Of a stretch of DNA of 64,000 bases, positions 31,967 through 43,522 are shown piece by piece (position 1 is the stretch's first letter; each line of letters opens with the position of its first letter). This stretch comes from Plenodomus lindquistii. Taxonomy: Eukaryota > Ascomycota > Dothideomycetes > Pleosporales > Leptosphaeriaceae. Both the position numbers and the translations under genes were made by a program. The stretch lies in contig JANUWI010000013.1 of assembly GCA_025504975.1 (NCBI GenBank), positions 1,204,750 through 1,268,749 on the forward strand, in the 5' to 3' direction. Below the pieces are notes generated by a model. It saw nothing but the letters and a program-made list of their open reading frames with translations, was not told where the DNA came from and ran no database searches.

Positions 31967-34538
31967 TTAGGCACCGCCCTTTCCATGCTCCTCGAAAAGC
32001 TTCTTTTGCTTCTCCCATTCCTTGCGCAACTTCTTGCTCCGTGACTTGTTCACCTCCACGCCCTCCTTGTCCTTGGTCGGAACACCATCTTCATCCCACG
32101 CACTCCACTCATCCGTCCTGAACATCGTCTTTGGGTCAATTTTCGCTTGTTCAAGCAACTTGGCCTGCTTTTCCTTCTCTTCCTTCTCGCGCTTGAGCTT
32201 CGCTTCGGCCTTTTGCTGAGCAATGGCTTCCTTTTGAGTGCGGGCAGCCACGAGTTCCGCATCTACGGGTCGTACCATTGCGGGAAGGTTTTCTCGGTCT
32301 TCAAGGTAGATCCCCAGATCCCAAAGTTGCACGTCGCGCAATTGATCGCAGAGGCTAAGGTATTCCTTTGCCGGTGCCTTCTTCTGCGCCAGGTTGCGCA
32401 GGTTCTCCTGGAACGTTGACAAGACCTCTGCGTAATGGATTGCAGCAATGTCTTGCTCTTCAGCAGCGTGGTGTTGTGAAACGATGTCTTCGACAACCTC
32501 GTTCGTCAGATCACCTGCGATGGCGTGTTGGCGAATCGCGTCGCGCTCTTCTGACACAGCGTACACGAACTCTTTAGCCGCGGAGGGGATGTCGACTCCT
32601 GACCAACCTATTGCTTTGTCGTTGGGGTCTGCGGAGCCGTCGAGACCAAAAATTCGTACGATGTAGGTGATATATCCCGCAATCTTGAAGGAAACGTCAT
32701 CGGACAGACCAGATTTGTTGGCCGAGTTGTAGTCGGTGATAAGTTGGGCGATGGCTCGCATAGCGGTAGGTGTATCGAAGGAGTCGGCTAGCGCGTTGTG
32801 GACCTTGGTCTTCGCGCTTTTAAACGCTTGTGTGATGCGCTCGTCTTCAGTGGCAGTAGAGGCTGCATTGGGGTGTACTTCAAGATCCTTGACTTTGTAG
32901 AAGAAGTTCGAGACGTAACTCTCCCATGAGGCACCTTGCTTGCGCATATCGTCTGTGATCTCAATGCCATCGTGCCAGCCGCCGAGGAGGAAAATGATGC
33001 GCAGACTTCGGGCGTCCCAGTCTTTTCTTGCGAGAGCCTCGCGAATTGTGGTGAAGTTCTTGAGACTCTTGGACATCTTGCTGCCTGAGATGGAAAGGTG
33101 ACCCATGTGTAGGAAATAGTTTACCCACTGGTGTCCTCCCTCTTTGCCTGACCAATGTGCTTCGGACTGTGCGAGCTCGCTTATTCATGTCAGTGATTTG
33201 TCCATGTGGATTGAAGGATAAGACTCACTTGTCGTGATGTGGGAAGCAGAGGTCAATACCGCCAGAGTGGATATCCATCTGCTCGCCCAACACATCGCTT
33301 GCCATTACCGAGCACTCAATATGCCACCCCGGTCGTCCAGGCCCCCACGGTGACTTCCACGCCGGCTCACCAGGTTTACTTGACTTCCAAAGGGCAAAGT
33401 CTGCATCGCTTCGTTTCTCTGATGTCTTTTGCGTCGACAGCGCACCCTCTCCGTCTGCTTGCAGACCCTTGTCACCGCGATTCCATGGTTCCAGACGTGC
33501 GTAGTGATTTCCAGGGACCTTTTCGAAGCTGTCAATATCGAAGTAGACTGAGCCATCCGAGGTTTTGTAGGCGAAGCCGTTGTCAACAATCTTTTCAACG
33601 AACTTGACAATCTGATCTCCGTACTCTGTAACGCGAGTCACGACATCTGGATCCAGGACGTTCAGGCTACGCATGTCCTCGTTGAAGCGTGCCTCGTACT
33701 TTTGGGTGAGCTTCGTGAAGACAGTGTGATCGCTAGCATCAATTGTCGAACCATGAAGTGAATCCAGATATGGGAGAAGGACATCCTCAGCTCCAGCGTA
33801 GAAGACTTCAGCGTCGCCTGGAGCTGTTTTGGATGGCGCTAGTAGTGATGTGGCTGCTGCGCTGGCTGTTCGGAGGTGCATTTTAATTTTTGCCTCTTTG
33901 TCGCCTGGCGGCCCAACACCTTCTACCGACTTGCCCTGGATGACGTTCGCATACTTTTCTGCGGACTCTTGATTGAAGTTACCAATGTTGACATCCTGGC
34001 TTAGTAGTGGTAGATTCTTCTTGACATAAGCATCAAAAGCCTTGATGGTGGTATTGATAACCTCTTGGGTCACGGTAGGATTTTGCGCCTTGAACTGGGC
34101 AAGCAAATGCTGTTGTCTTCCGCGCAGAATGATCTTGTCGTCCACATCTGTGATGTTTTGCACAAACTGGAGGTTGTAGCCAAAGTAACCAGAAAGGATT
34201 CTTCGCAAGATATCGATGGTCACGTAATTCCGGGCATGTCCAAGATGTGCGTCGTCGTAGACAGTGGGACCGCAGCTGTACCACTTGACCAGTTTGCCTT
34301 CGGGGTCAATAGGCGCAAAGTCATTCTTTGACCGCGTAAGGGAGTTCCAGACTTTGAGTTGAGCGGGACTCGAGGACTGAGGCTCCTTCCACGGCGGTTG
34401 AGTGGTGCGGGCAGGCGTAGCCATGGCGGCTGTGAATCTCAACTGAAGTGGTCGGCTGCACCACCTGATGTTGCAGTGTCGAAGTGGGTGGTTTGTGGTG
34501 AGGATCCTTCGAGTCAGAGAGCAGGAGCCCACGACCAT
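31967..34538 (-). CDS. Cysteinyl-tRNA synthetase, probable dual-targeted
   Basis: Exons 34538–33229 and 33179–31967; the 49-nt intron (GTGAGT..AATAAG) restores HHDNELAQSEAHW. Class I synthetase core: zinc/active-site Cys in YSCGPTVYD, HLGH for HIGH, the second zinc region (GGIDLCFPHHDN, GHIECS-type WHIECSVMAS), and KMSKS (SGSKMSKSLKNF). It charges tRNA-Cys in the cytosol. Two in-frame ATGs: 34424 opens MATPARTTQPP at the conserved start, while 34538 adds 38 residues rich in Arg, Ser and Leu without acids (MVVGSCSLTRRILTT), a plausible mitochondrial presequence. One gene giving both isoforms is known for several fungal synthetases. The C-terminus is Lys/Glu-rich. Confidence 0.94.
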
Positions 34539-34817
34539 GAAGCTGAGTGCGAGCAGTGGGGAAGGGAATGAATGGTTGGCAGCTGCAAGAGGTGAGATGT
34601 GACAGACTGCTGCAGTCTCAGTCTGGCGATGGTGAGTCAGGGTCCATGGCGGCGCGGGTGGCAGTCGTGTCACGTTTGTTGGTGGTGTGGTTCGCATCCC
34701 TGCAGCGGCGGACAGCCTTGGCACCCCCACCAATGGCAGTGTGCCAAAGCTCCTACAAAGTACAGTGTTTTGCGCGCCAAATCTACTGCAAAGCGCATCG
34801 TGAATGACGACTTGATC
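34539..34817. promoter_or_regulatory. Shared divergent promoter of CysRS and TRM61
   Basis: Only 279 bp separate the start codons of two divergent tRNA-related genes. The region is G/C-mixed with no clear TATA box. Confidence 0.55.
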
Positions 34818-36368
34818 ATGGCGCCCATCATCTCGCCTTTTCTGGACCCGGGCACTCATGCGACTGCAAACAGCCTCGGCATACTCCAGCTGCGACGCGA
34901 TCACCTGATACCTGCTGTTCTCGCACCAAACGGGGACCCGGAGTACGAGTACGCAGAGGGCAAAGTCGAGAACACGCGCTTTGGTTCCTTCCCACACAGC
35001 ACCCTCGTCGACCAGCCATGGGGCACGCAGGTTCTGGCCTCGGTCGTCGACACGGGATCACGTGGCAGAGGCAAGAAGAGGAAGCGTGACGCAAACGACG
35101 GCGATGCGCAAGAACCCCCAGCAGCGAGTGCAGAGGGCACAAACCATGTCGTCAAGGCTGCGGCGGCCAGCAGTGGCTTTGCCCATCTTATCCCGCCCAC
35201 GCCAGAGACATGGACGCTTTCACTGCCCCATCGCACCCAGGTCGTCTACACGCCGGATTACAGCTACATATTGCAACGCCTGCGCGCACGACCGGGCGAC
35301 CACATCATCGAAGCCGGCGCCGGAAGTGGCAGCTTCACGCATGCCGCTGTGCGCGCAGTCTACAACGGCCACCCCGGCGTCCCCCCACCAGCGCCCACTG
35401 CCGACGAGGAGATAGCAGTCGGCGTCACCCCCAAGCGTCGGAAGCGCCCAAGACGGCAAGGCGGCGTGTACAGCTTTGAGTACCACGAGCCGCGCGCAAA
35501 GCAGCTCCAAGCCGAAATCATCGGCCACGGCCTCGAACCCCTCGTCACAGTCACCCACCGCGACGTCTATGGCGATGGCTTTCTACTCAACGATTCCACC
35601 TCCCCCGACGCTGACATAATATTCCTCGACCTGCCCGCCCCATGGCAAGCCCTGAAACACCTCACAAGAGCTCCCCCTACCGCAGCAACGCTGAAGGCCG
35701 TCTCTTCCGCCACCAACACCGATACCCCAACCGACGCTTCTACACCCGCCGCTCCCTTGCCTACGACGTCTGCGAAGCCCTTCAGCTCCCCGCTCAATCC
35801 CCGTAGCGCGACACGCATCTGCACCTTCTCCCCGTGCATCGAACAAGTCACCAAGACCGTCTCCGCCCTCCGCTCCTACGGTTGGGTCTCCATCGACATG
35901 GTAGAAATCCAAGCCAAACGCCTCGAAGTCCGCCGTGAGCGCGTTGGTCTCGCAGAGGAAGGAGTGCGCGGAGGTAACGCAACGGCCGCCAGTGTTGACG
36001 AAGCCGTTCAGCGACTGCGCGAGGTGGAGGGTAGAGCGGCCGTCTTTCACGGGCTGCAAAAGGAGAAGCAGATCGAAGTCATGCGCGCCGCCGAGGCAAA
36101 GAAACGGGGCGAGCTGGTGGAGAGTGAAGATGCTGAAAAGGGAAAGAAAGGTGAAAAGGGAGCCAAAGTGGACAGCAAGCAAGGAAAGATGGACAGAGCG
36201 AAGAAGGAAGCTGAAAGTCGAGCGCTGTTCAAAGAGGGTAAGCTCGTGCATAGAACAGAGCCAGAGCTAAAGACGCATACTAGCTATCTTGTCTTTGCCG
36301 TCTTACCGCGAGAATGGACTGCGGCAGATGAGGAGAAGGCGAAGAAGAAGTGGAGTGTTGATAAGTAG
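34818..36368 (+). CDS. TRM61: tRNA (adenine-58-N1)-methyltransferase catalytic subunit
   Basis: Single exon, 516 residues from ATG 34818 (MAPIISPFLDPGTHA). The Rossmann methyltransferase core has the SAM-binding loop IIEAGAGSGSF (about residues 161–171) after PHRTQVVYTPDYSYI, then YEYHEPRAKQ-type motif II (SFEYHEPRAKQLQ) and DIIFLDLPAPWQAL (motif IV), the signature of TRM61/GCD14. With TRM6 it makes m1A58 in tRNA, needed for initiator tRNA stability, in the nucleus. An insertion with a basic patch (GRGKKRKRD, about residue 90) looks like a nuclear localisation signal, and a Lys/Glu-rich low-complexity stretch precedes the conserved C-terminal SYLVFAVLPREW. Confidence 0.93.
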   Translation: MAPIISPFLDPGTHATANSLGILQLRRDHLIPAVLAPNGDPEYEYAEGKVENTRFGSFPHSTLVDQPWGTQVLASVVDTGSRGRGKKRKRDANDGDAQEPPAASAEGTNHVVKAAAASSGFAHLIPPTPETWTLSLPHRTQVVYTPDYSYILQRLRARPGDHIIEAGAGSGSFTHAAVRAVYNGHPGVPPPAPTADEEIAVGVTPKRRKRPRRQGGVYSFEYHEPRAKQLQAEIIGHGLEPLVTVTHRDVYGDGFLLNDSTSPDADIIFLDLPAPWQALKHLTRAPPTAATLKAVSSATNTDTPTDASTPAAPLPTTSAKPFSSPLNPRSATRICTFSPCIEQVTKTVSALRSYGWVSIDMVEIQAKRLEVRRERVGLAEEGVRGGNATAASVDEAVQRLREVEGRAAVFHGLQKEKQIEVMRAAEAKKRGELVESEDAEKGKKGEKGAKVDSKQGKMDRAKKEAESRALFKEGKLVHRTEPELKTHTSYLVFAVLPREWTAADEEKAKKKWSVDK

Positions 36369-36686
36369 TATTAGCTACTTGCAGCCTGTGTAACGCACAT
36401 TACTTCTTTTACTCCAAAGTCAGATGTGTATGTTCATGATAGTTCCTCAATGAACGTATGTCCATGTTATGAAGCGCCTGTCGAGACGGGTTCTCCAAAA
36501 AGATTGTGGACATAAACTTTGTATGGCCGGATCCATTTGAGACTCGAATGTTTACATGAACAGACACGTATGGGATCGTAAAGGGTTCTATGGGGTGAGT
36601 CTAGTGGGTCTACACGTGTGGAATTGGTTTAACATAGCATTGATGAACACCCAGGGCGGAGAATTGATCACCTATGTACAACGGGC
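36369..36686. other. Convergent 3' region, no gene seen
   Basis: About 320 bases between the stop codons of TRM61 and the GH18 chitinase. It should contain both 3' UTRs; nothing else is recognised. Confidence 0.45.
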
Positions 36687-39600
36687 TTACGCTTTACAGG
36701 AACCCGTAACTGCTTTCAGCATGGTCATGCGCGTAGCAACACGATCACCCAGCTTCGCTATATCATCAGTGCTCATCCCTCGTCTTATCTGCGCCGCCTT
36801 TGCAACAACAGCAACGTCTGCTAGAGCCAAAGGCGCCATGATCAGACTGACAATAGCCAAGGGCGCATTCTCAGGATCATCCACAATGGTGTAGACATCG
36901 AAAGCGACGCTGCCTGCAGCACCCAAGACCGCAATAATTGCACCGAGCTCTGCAGCCCCGGCCACAGTACCGATAATCTCTCCTGCTATGGGGATGAAAA
37001 ACAGGATTGCGCTAACAAACGCAAGGATGATAGCTTTGCGCTCTGCTTCCTCAATCTTGTCCGCGGTTTGCACCACCAACGACATGCTCTCTACACCCTG
37101 AACAATCATCATGATCGGCAAGCCTACAGCATCAACCACGTCGAAGCCATTGCCCATGTACGCGTCCAACTGCATCTCACTTATGGCATTGGCAATCTGC
37201 TGCGGTAAATCAGCGCTGTTGCTCAGACCCTTTTGCGCCAGATCCTTGGGATTCGTGACATCGACTTCGCTGTAATTCTTCGGAAACGGCGCAGCAAACT
37301 CGTAGCCTATATTCCAGCACTCGTCGCCATCGCCAACTTTGTGTCCAGACCCAACGCACGTGTCCATGTTCGTATGCAGCCCGAATCCAACCTTGTCTTT
37401 CGACACGCCAGTCTCTTCGAGTAAATCTGCGTAGAATTTGTCGGCTTTTTTCGGGTCTAGTGCCCAGTATACACTCTGCTCGTATGGGTTTTCCGGCCCG
37501 TACCCACGCTGCGAATAGTTGGGTGGACATGGTTCTCTGGTCTTCTTCCAGGATGTGACCAGCTTCTTGTTCACGCCGGGGTAGTAGTCGCCTCGAAGCT
37601 GAAGGGACTTGGCCGGGTGGGTGATGTTGTAAGCCAGCTCCTCATCATAAGGGTCATAGTTGTCGTCTTCCGGGCCGTCCGATACGAGTACATCTCGTTT
37701 ACGGTATGTATAACAGTCGCCGTCAAAGCAATACTTGCAGTCGTGACAGTAACTACAGCATATTGAAAGCTCCATGACATCGCATGTGAAATAGTCATTG
37801 CCATGCTCCATCATAAAGTCGTGAAATTGGCTGTTGGCGCTGCCAGACACTGCCTTTGCGTAGGTCTTGAACTTGTCGTCGTAATCTTGATCCATGAGCG
37901 AAGTGTAATTGTCCATGGCATTTTTGAGCAAGCCTGCGAGTGATTGTAGGGTGTACTGAGCCGCGCATTCGAGTGGCCAGCTGTTGATGGTGTCGTCTGA
38001 CAGATCATCAAAGCTTTCTGTGGGTGGGGAATCACAAGCCTCCAAAGTCGTGTCGGATAGGTCGTCATCTGGACAATCATCAATGGAGTCCGGACCCTTG
38101 CTGCATGTCCCATTCGGCTTCCCATCATCACCAGTATACTCTCCCAGGTCGACTGCCCAGTCGACAATGCCGGCAAAATTCAGGCCCTGCCATCTTTTCT
38201 TACGGCTTTCTTTGACTTCATCAGTCATGTACGCCACCCATTGTGTGCTATCCCATACAGCGTAGTTGCTGTCGGTCTTTGAGTCATACCAAGCTTTCGC
38301 ACCACTCGAGACATTTGTGTTGACAAGGTCATCAATTTCCGCGTTGGAAATGTAGCCCGCAGTAGCTGTGCACTCCCCGGGCTCTGCTTGAGAGCTGTTG
38401 TCGGCGTTTGCTGTAAACTGGCACAGGGGACCAGTGCAGCCGGCTTGAGCCATTTTGAACGACCGTCCATAGCTCGATATACCCACCGCGACTTGCTTGG
38501 TGGGTACCCCAGCTTTCGTGACCATTGCAAGCGTGAGCATCGTCTCAGTCAAATTTACGTGACTGCGTAGACAAGCGCCTGACTCACAGCCATCCTGTGC
38601 CCACTTATTACCGTAGTCCCATTGTCCGTGAAGGTCGTAGGTCATGTAGACAATGTAATCGATTTGTTTAGCCATCTCCTTTACTGGAAACTGTTTAAGG
38701 TACCAGTACGATGCAGGGGCTGCAAAAGACATGCTTTTCCCTTTTGGCATTTTGCTCCGAAGCGCAGTCAAGAACGCCAAATAGTTTGGACCGTCACTTG
38801 GGAGACCTGCAGGTATTCCGGGGATATCAGGAGCCTATGGCGTGTCAGCAAAGCATCGCAGGCGCTGTCGTAATTGGGGAGTACTCACACCAGGGTATTC
38901 CCAATCAAAATCGACACCATCCAGTCCTTCAGAGTTCACAAAACTGACAATATTGTTGATAAAGGTGCCTCGGTTTGCTGGACTCATGGCTTGTCGAAGC
39001 CTGTCGTAGCTGGCCGGCTCTGTAGAGTAACCCCAGCCACCAAATGAAACAATGCGTTTGAGTGGGAGATCTTTGAAGTCATCCCATTGTGAGTAAGAGT
39101 CATTGATCAAGACGCCCCAGCTACTAGAAATGGTAGCAAAAGCCCAATGAATGTGGGTGTATTTGGTGCTATCAATCGAAGCGGTACGCATGTTAAGACA
39201 AGGCCGGTCCCAGTTCCAGGACTCGTAGTAGCCGATGCTGATGAAATCGGCCGGGCCATCTCCCTTCACAATTTCCGTACCACAATTCGATATGCAGCCG
39301 TTTTCGTTCTTTGGAGCAGTACCGGGGTTGCCCGCAGGTCCAGTATGGTTCGTACAGTATTCTGGTGTTATCCCACATTGGCCCCACATATTGCAACAGG
39401 CCTTTAATGGGCAAGGGTTCAAATTCGTAACGGCTGTGCCGTTTGTTGGCATCTCTGTTCCTGGGACAGTTGGACCACATTGTGCGTTTTCGATGGGATT
39501 CGGCAGTGGCGGTTTACCCGTGCTCAAGCAGATGCTCAGCAAAGCAGGCACGTTTTGGCAGCCGAACCAACCCCACGTAGTTTTGTTGTTGAACATCTCG

Positions 39601-41108
39601 ATTTTCTGGAGAGTCAAACCAAAGTTCGCCGCGATGGTTGCGCAATTCTCCTCTCTTTGGACAGTATACGAGTAACAAGATCCGTTTGCATACGGCTTTG
39701 GCGTGATGTCAGGCAATGTGCCAGTCGAACAGCAAACGCGCTGCCCGGGTACAAGGGTGCTGCATATGTTCGGATTGTATCGCGTGAACTGATCCGGGGT
39801 AATCTTGCATCGCTCCGCTAAGGCAGCACATGAATCGCCAGAAACGACCTTTACCGTGGTACAGTCTGCTCTCCGCTCAAGTCCAGCCAAGTGTGCATAC
39901 GGGTCGTCATTGCGTTTACTAGAACCCGATATACCGATACAGTAAGCCTCGCCAGCTAGGAAGGCTGTGCATTGACCGATAGCAGGGTTCCAGGCGTACA
40001 ATTGATCGAGTGTGATTCCATGGGCAGCGGAAAAGTCCCAGCATCCTTGACCTGCGTCGGGGATGGCATACTTGTTGCAAGTACTGACGATACCAGTCTG
40101 CGTTGGTCCAGGTGGAGCTACTCCTCCTCGCGTGGTCGACGTAGTTTTGATGGAAATGATTGAACTGCTCAGACTGGAGGTAGGAGGTTTGGACGTGGCA
40201 GTATTGGTAGATTTTGTGTTCGTACGAGAATCCGTGACCGAAGTGCCCGTAATGCTGTTCGTTACAATGGTGCTCAAGTTGGTTGGCGGATGGGAATACT
40301 CATAGATGGTGATGTCCGAAATTGTAGTGTGGTTTGCTGAAGTCAATGACGAAGTATTCAAGCAAACGCCACGGCTCCACGACGCAACGGATGACTTGAC
40401 CCAGTCAAAGTTTCCAGCATTGTTGACAGCGACACCAAAGATATGTGTCGAGGCCCCCTCCGTGGTACAGCGCTGAATGTACATCGACTCAGGTGCGCCT
40501 GTGTCGCTGTTGTTCGCCAAGGCAATGGCTTCGGATAATATGGACGACACTGTACCGCCATTGTCAATTGCTGCCCCCGAGAAGACTCCAACAACTGCTC
40601 CGAGACCGTATGAGAAGGTTTGCTTTAAATCGCAGCTAGTGCTCATGTAGGTCTTGATCTGTACGAGTGCATCCGCTGTGACCAAGGTGAAATTCATCCC
40701 GTCACCAGCCATGGCCACATCCAAGGAAACCTTATAAGGGCTGGCCTTCTCAACGCATAAAGACGTTGAAGTAGACAGTAATACATCCCGTGTACCAAGA
40801 GGCTGCAGGTCTTGCATCGAATCGTGCAGCCTGCACGCTCGTAACGGTCCCAGGTCCCCATGGTCACTTGCCTCCTCGTCGGTTGAAAACTCGAATACCA
40901 TAGGCCGATCGCATAAAGCCAGTTGCCTAACATTGTTGTAAGATGTTGACGAGTCAGTCATGCTGCTATCGCAAAGGCGCGGGCAAGCTTTGCCAGAGTT
41001 GACAAGCGAGGACTCGTCCATTGTCGACGATCGGCAATTTGCGAGGTGCAGAATGGTAGCGAAAACCGCACTCATGCCCGGCAGAGAAATGTTCCCGCCA
41101 GACCACAT
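36687..41108 (-). CDS. Large GH18 chitinase with LysM and CBM18 modules (subgroup C type)
   Basis: Exons 41108–38889 and 38834–36687 (intron GTGAGT..CCATAG) give about 1,455 residues. The N-terminal region is rich in Ser/Thr. It is followed by LysM-like modules (TVVSGDSCAALAERC; YTVQREENCATIAANFGL), a Cys-rich chitin-binding type 1 module (CPLKACCNMWGQCG..YC), and the GH18 barrel with the catalytic DGVDFDWEYPG just before the intron. The C-terminal part is Cys-rich, then strongly hydrophobic (FVSAILFFIPIAGEIIGTVA). The layout is that of fungal subgroup C, killer-toxin-like chitinases, which degrade cell-wall chitin. The true N-terminus is uncertain: a hydrophobic leader lies upstream in another frame (41190–41120), so a first small exon may exist. 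Confidence 0.9.
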
Positions 41109-42138
41109 ATTGAAAGACTGAGGTACCAAGAAAGGTGCCTTGTAAAACGATGAAAGATGTAGAGGAAATTGTGAGGGCAGAAAGTAGAATGTAGGACGGT
41201 AAATGCCAGACTTCAAGAACCTTTGTAAACATCCTGACCTGCGAACATGTTGCTACAGAAAGGCTCTTTCGCATGATCATACAATAAAATGCTGACATCC
41301 GCAAAGAAGGGAGGTGATGTGTAGGTAAATGAAAGCGATCCATGAAGGGTTCATCGCCGGTACAAGATTGGAAGGTAAAGAACGCCCTATCTGTTGCTTA
41401 CACTCCATGAAGGAGGATCATCACGTCCATTTTCCCAACTCTAGGCTGATCTGAACCACCTGAAATTTGATGCAATGAATCCTGTCAGCACTGGGGTCTT
41501 TGGGAAGTTATTCCGCGTTGTATTGAGATTGGAATGGCGATACATGTAAGACCGACTTATTTCTGTAAATGAAGTACCACGTTCAAGGGCTTGTACAGAC
41601 AAGCGCATGAGAGCATGTCGCCCTAAAAAGACCTAGCCATGTCTTCATTACCAATAAAGGAAAAGTTCGCTGACATGACCGCACGCCTGTTTATTGACAG
41701 GACCTAGCTCCCGGGTTACGAACGCACATGAACGACACAGGATGGCCCGACTTTCATTTACAGTAGATTGATGTAGCCAGCGTCGGTGTGACGGTAGCTT
41801 CCACATGCAGTTCCTATTGTAAATTTGGGAAGCGAATGTTGCGCCCTTGCCTGGCATGGCCGCACCACAAGCTTTGGCGCTTCCACCGATGGAATAAGCT
41901 GCATGAAATGGAGGAAGCAATCGTTACAGTCAAGCTGGGTGTGCAGAAGACCCTGGCTAATGTTTTGGTCATGTCTTCTCGTACGTGCAGGACTCATTTG
42001 ACTCACGGAATACGCACTTATATAAACTCAGCAATTGTAGACCGGGCGGGGCTACGCGTGTGAACAGGGAACTTCAAACCACTCTTGCTCATATAAACGG
42101 AGCCCGCAATCTTTTTCCTGTGCCATTCTGATTCTCCG
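41109..42138. other. Divergent intergenic region, no gene seen
   Basis: About 1 kb between the chitinase and a divergent secreted-protein gene. It likely holds both promoters and possibly the first signal-peptide exon of the chitinase (41120–41200). Confidence 0.45.
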
Positions 42139-43032
42139 ATGAAGATGTTGTTGAGATTTAACGTCGTTCTGTTTGTGTTCCTCTTCTTCATCTCCTTTCA
42201 TCATGTTCTGGCGGGATCCGAATTGGCTCATGCAACGGAAAGGTGTGTCCCAGCGTAATTCTCAGACACCTAAATGCTAAGAGTGAAATCTAGAGTGCTG
42301 GAATTCATGGACTACATGGCAGAAGAAGTGTTGGGTCCGCCTTATACTATCTCTCCCGGATGCAAGGGTAGCCTACCTGGTGGAAGATGCAAATTCTCTG
42401 AATTCCTCTCGTACAACTGGACCGGAAACTCGAAGACCCCGCCAACAGGTTACAAATTCTGGCCGAACCTTCCTTCGGATATAACAACCTTAAGCATCAA
42501 AGACGTGGCAGAGCGACTAATAACTGCCAAGTTCAACATTGCTACCAAGAAGGGTGTGGCCTTCAAGCCCACATCGGCGGTCGACCCGAAGAAGCTTCGC
42601 CCAGGCAGCCCGCAACCGGATTATCTCGGCGTGCGGACCATGTCAGGCTCGAGAGTCGCAGCACTTGCGGCGAAAACAGGCACGCTCCCTGGTCTGACCG
42701 CCCGAATTGTGAAGCTTGCAAGAGATGCTGGTGAAGCTAGTCATGAACTGCGCTACGAAGACAACGAAAAGTTCAGACTTAATTTCTTCAACAAGATACT
42801 CTCTTTTAGGCCATTGACTACTCCCTATACCATAAAAACAATGGGACGCACCTTCAATCGGCTAGATGCTGGCAAAACGGCTGGAATTAAGCCTGGTGCC
42901 TTGAAAGAGCTTGTCTCGGCACAGAAAAAGTATCTTGCGACCGACAAGATGGCCCTGTCGCACTGGACAATGACGAAGGCTTCGCTACGGACGCGCATTG
43001 GCTTAATATGCCGTATAGTGTTGAAGCCGTGA
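42139..43032 (+). CDS. Secreted protein of unknown function
   Basis: Exons 42139–42242 and 42294–43032 (51-nt intron, GTGTGT..ATCTAG) encode 280 residues. The ATG at 42139 opens a classical signal peptide (MKMLLRFNVVLFVFLFFISF, cleavage probably after HHVLAG). The mature part has only two close cysteines (PGCKGSLPGGRC), a potential N-glycosylation site (NWTGNS) and a basic second half. I recognise no domain. It is divergent from the chitinase and may be co-regulated with it. Confidence 0.75.
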
Positions 43033-43522
43033 AACTATGATCGATGGAAAAGGCAAAGCTGCATGAAGTTGGCATGTGGTCACAAGCTTTGAACAAGCTT
43101 TGGCAATAGTTCGCAGGGCTGATAGGGCCAGGATATGGGGCGCGATGATCTTGATTGAATGTGAGCGACGAAGCAAGGGTCGATTGGAATGTATCATCTA
43201 AATGACTCGGGGTGCACCTAGCCAGCCAATGACATCATTTACCGACCAATCTCTTGCCTTGCTCAGTACCATCAACCGTGAGACCTCCTTCCTAGCTCTG
43301 CATCGGGCCACGGGATAATCCTCATACCGGTAGTTATCACAATCCCACCTTAAACAACAACTCTTTGTCAGATTGTCCTGCCTAGGTACTGACTGCATCC
43401 TTTAGCGTGACGCGCTAACTAGAACGCAGCCCTACCGGTTCACGCAGGCGCCCTTGACCCCCCATTTTCTCAAACTTGATTGCAGAAAGGCGCGACACGG
43501 GCGCATTCGCCAGAAATGCACA
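43033..43522. other. Intergenic, no gene seen
   Basis: About 490 bases upstream of the ankyrin gene; promoter sequence presumably, no clear elements. Confidence 0.4.
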
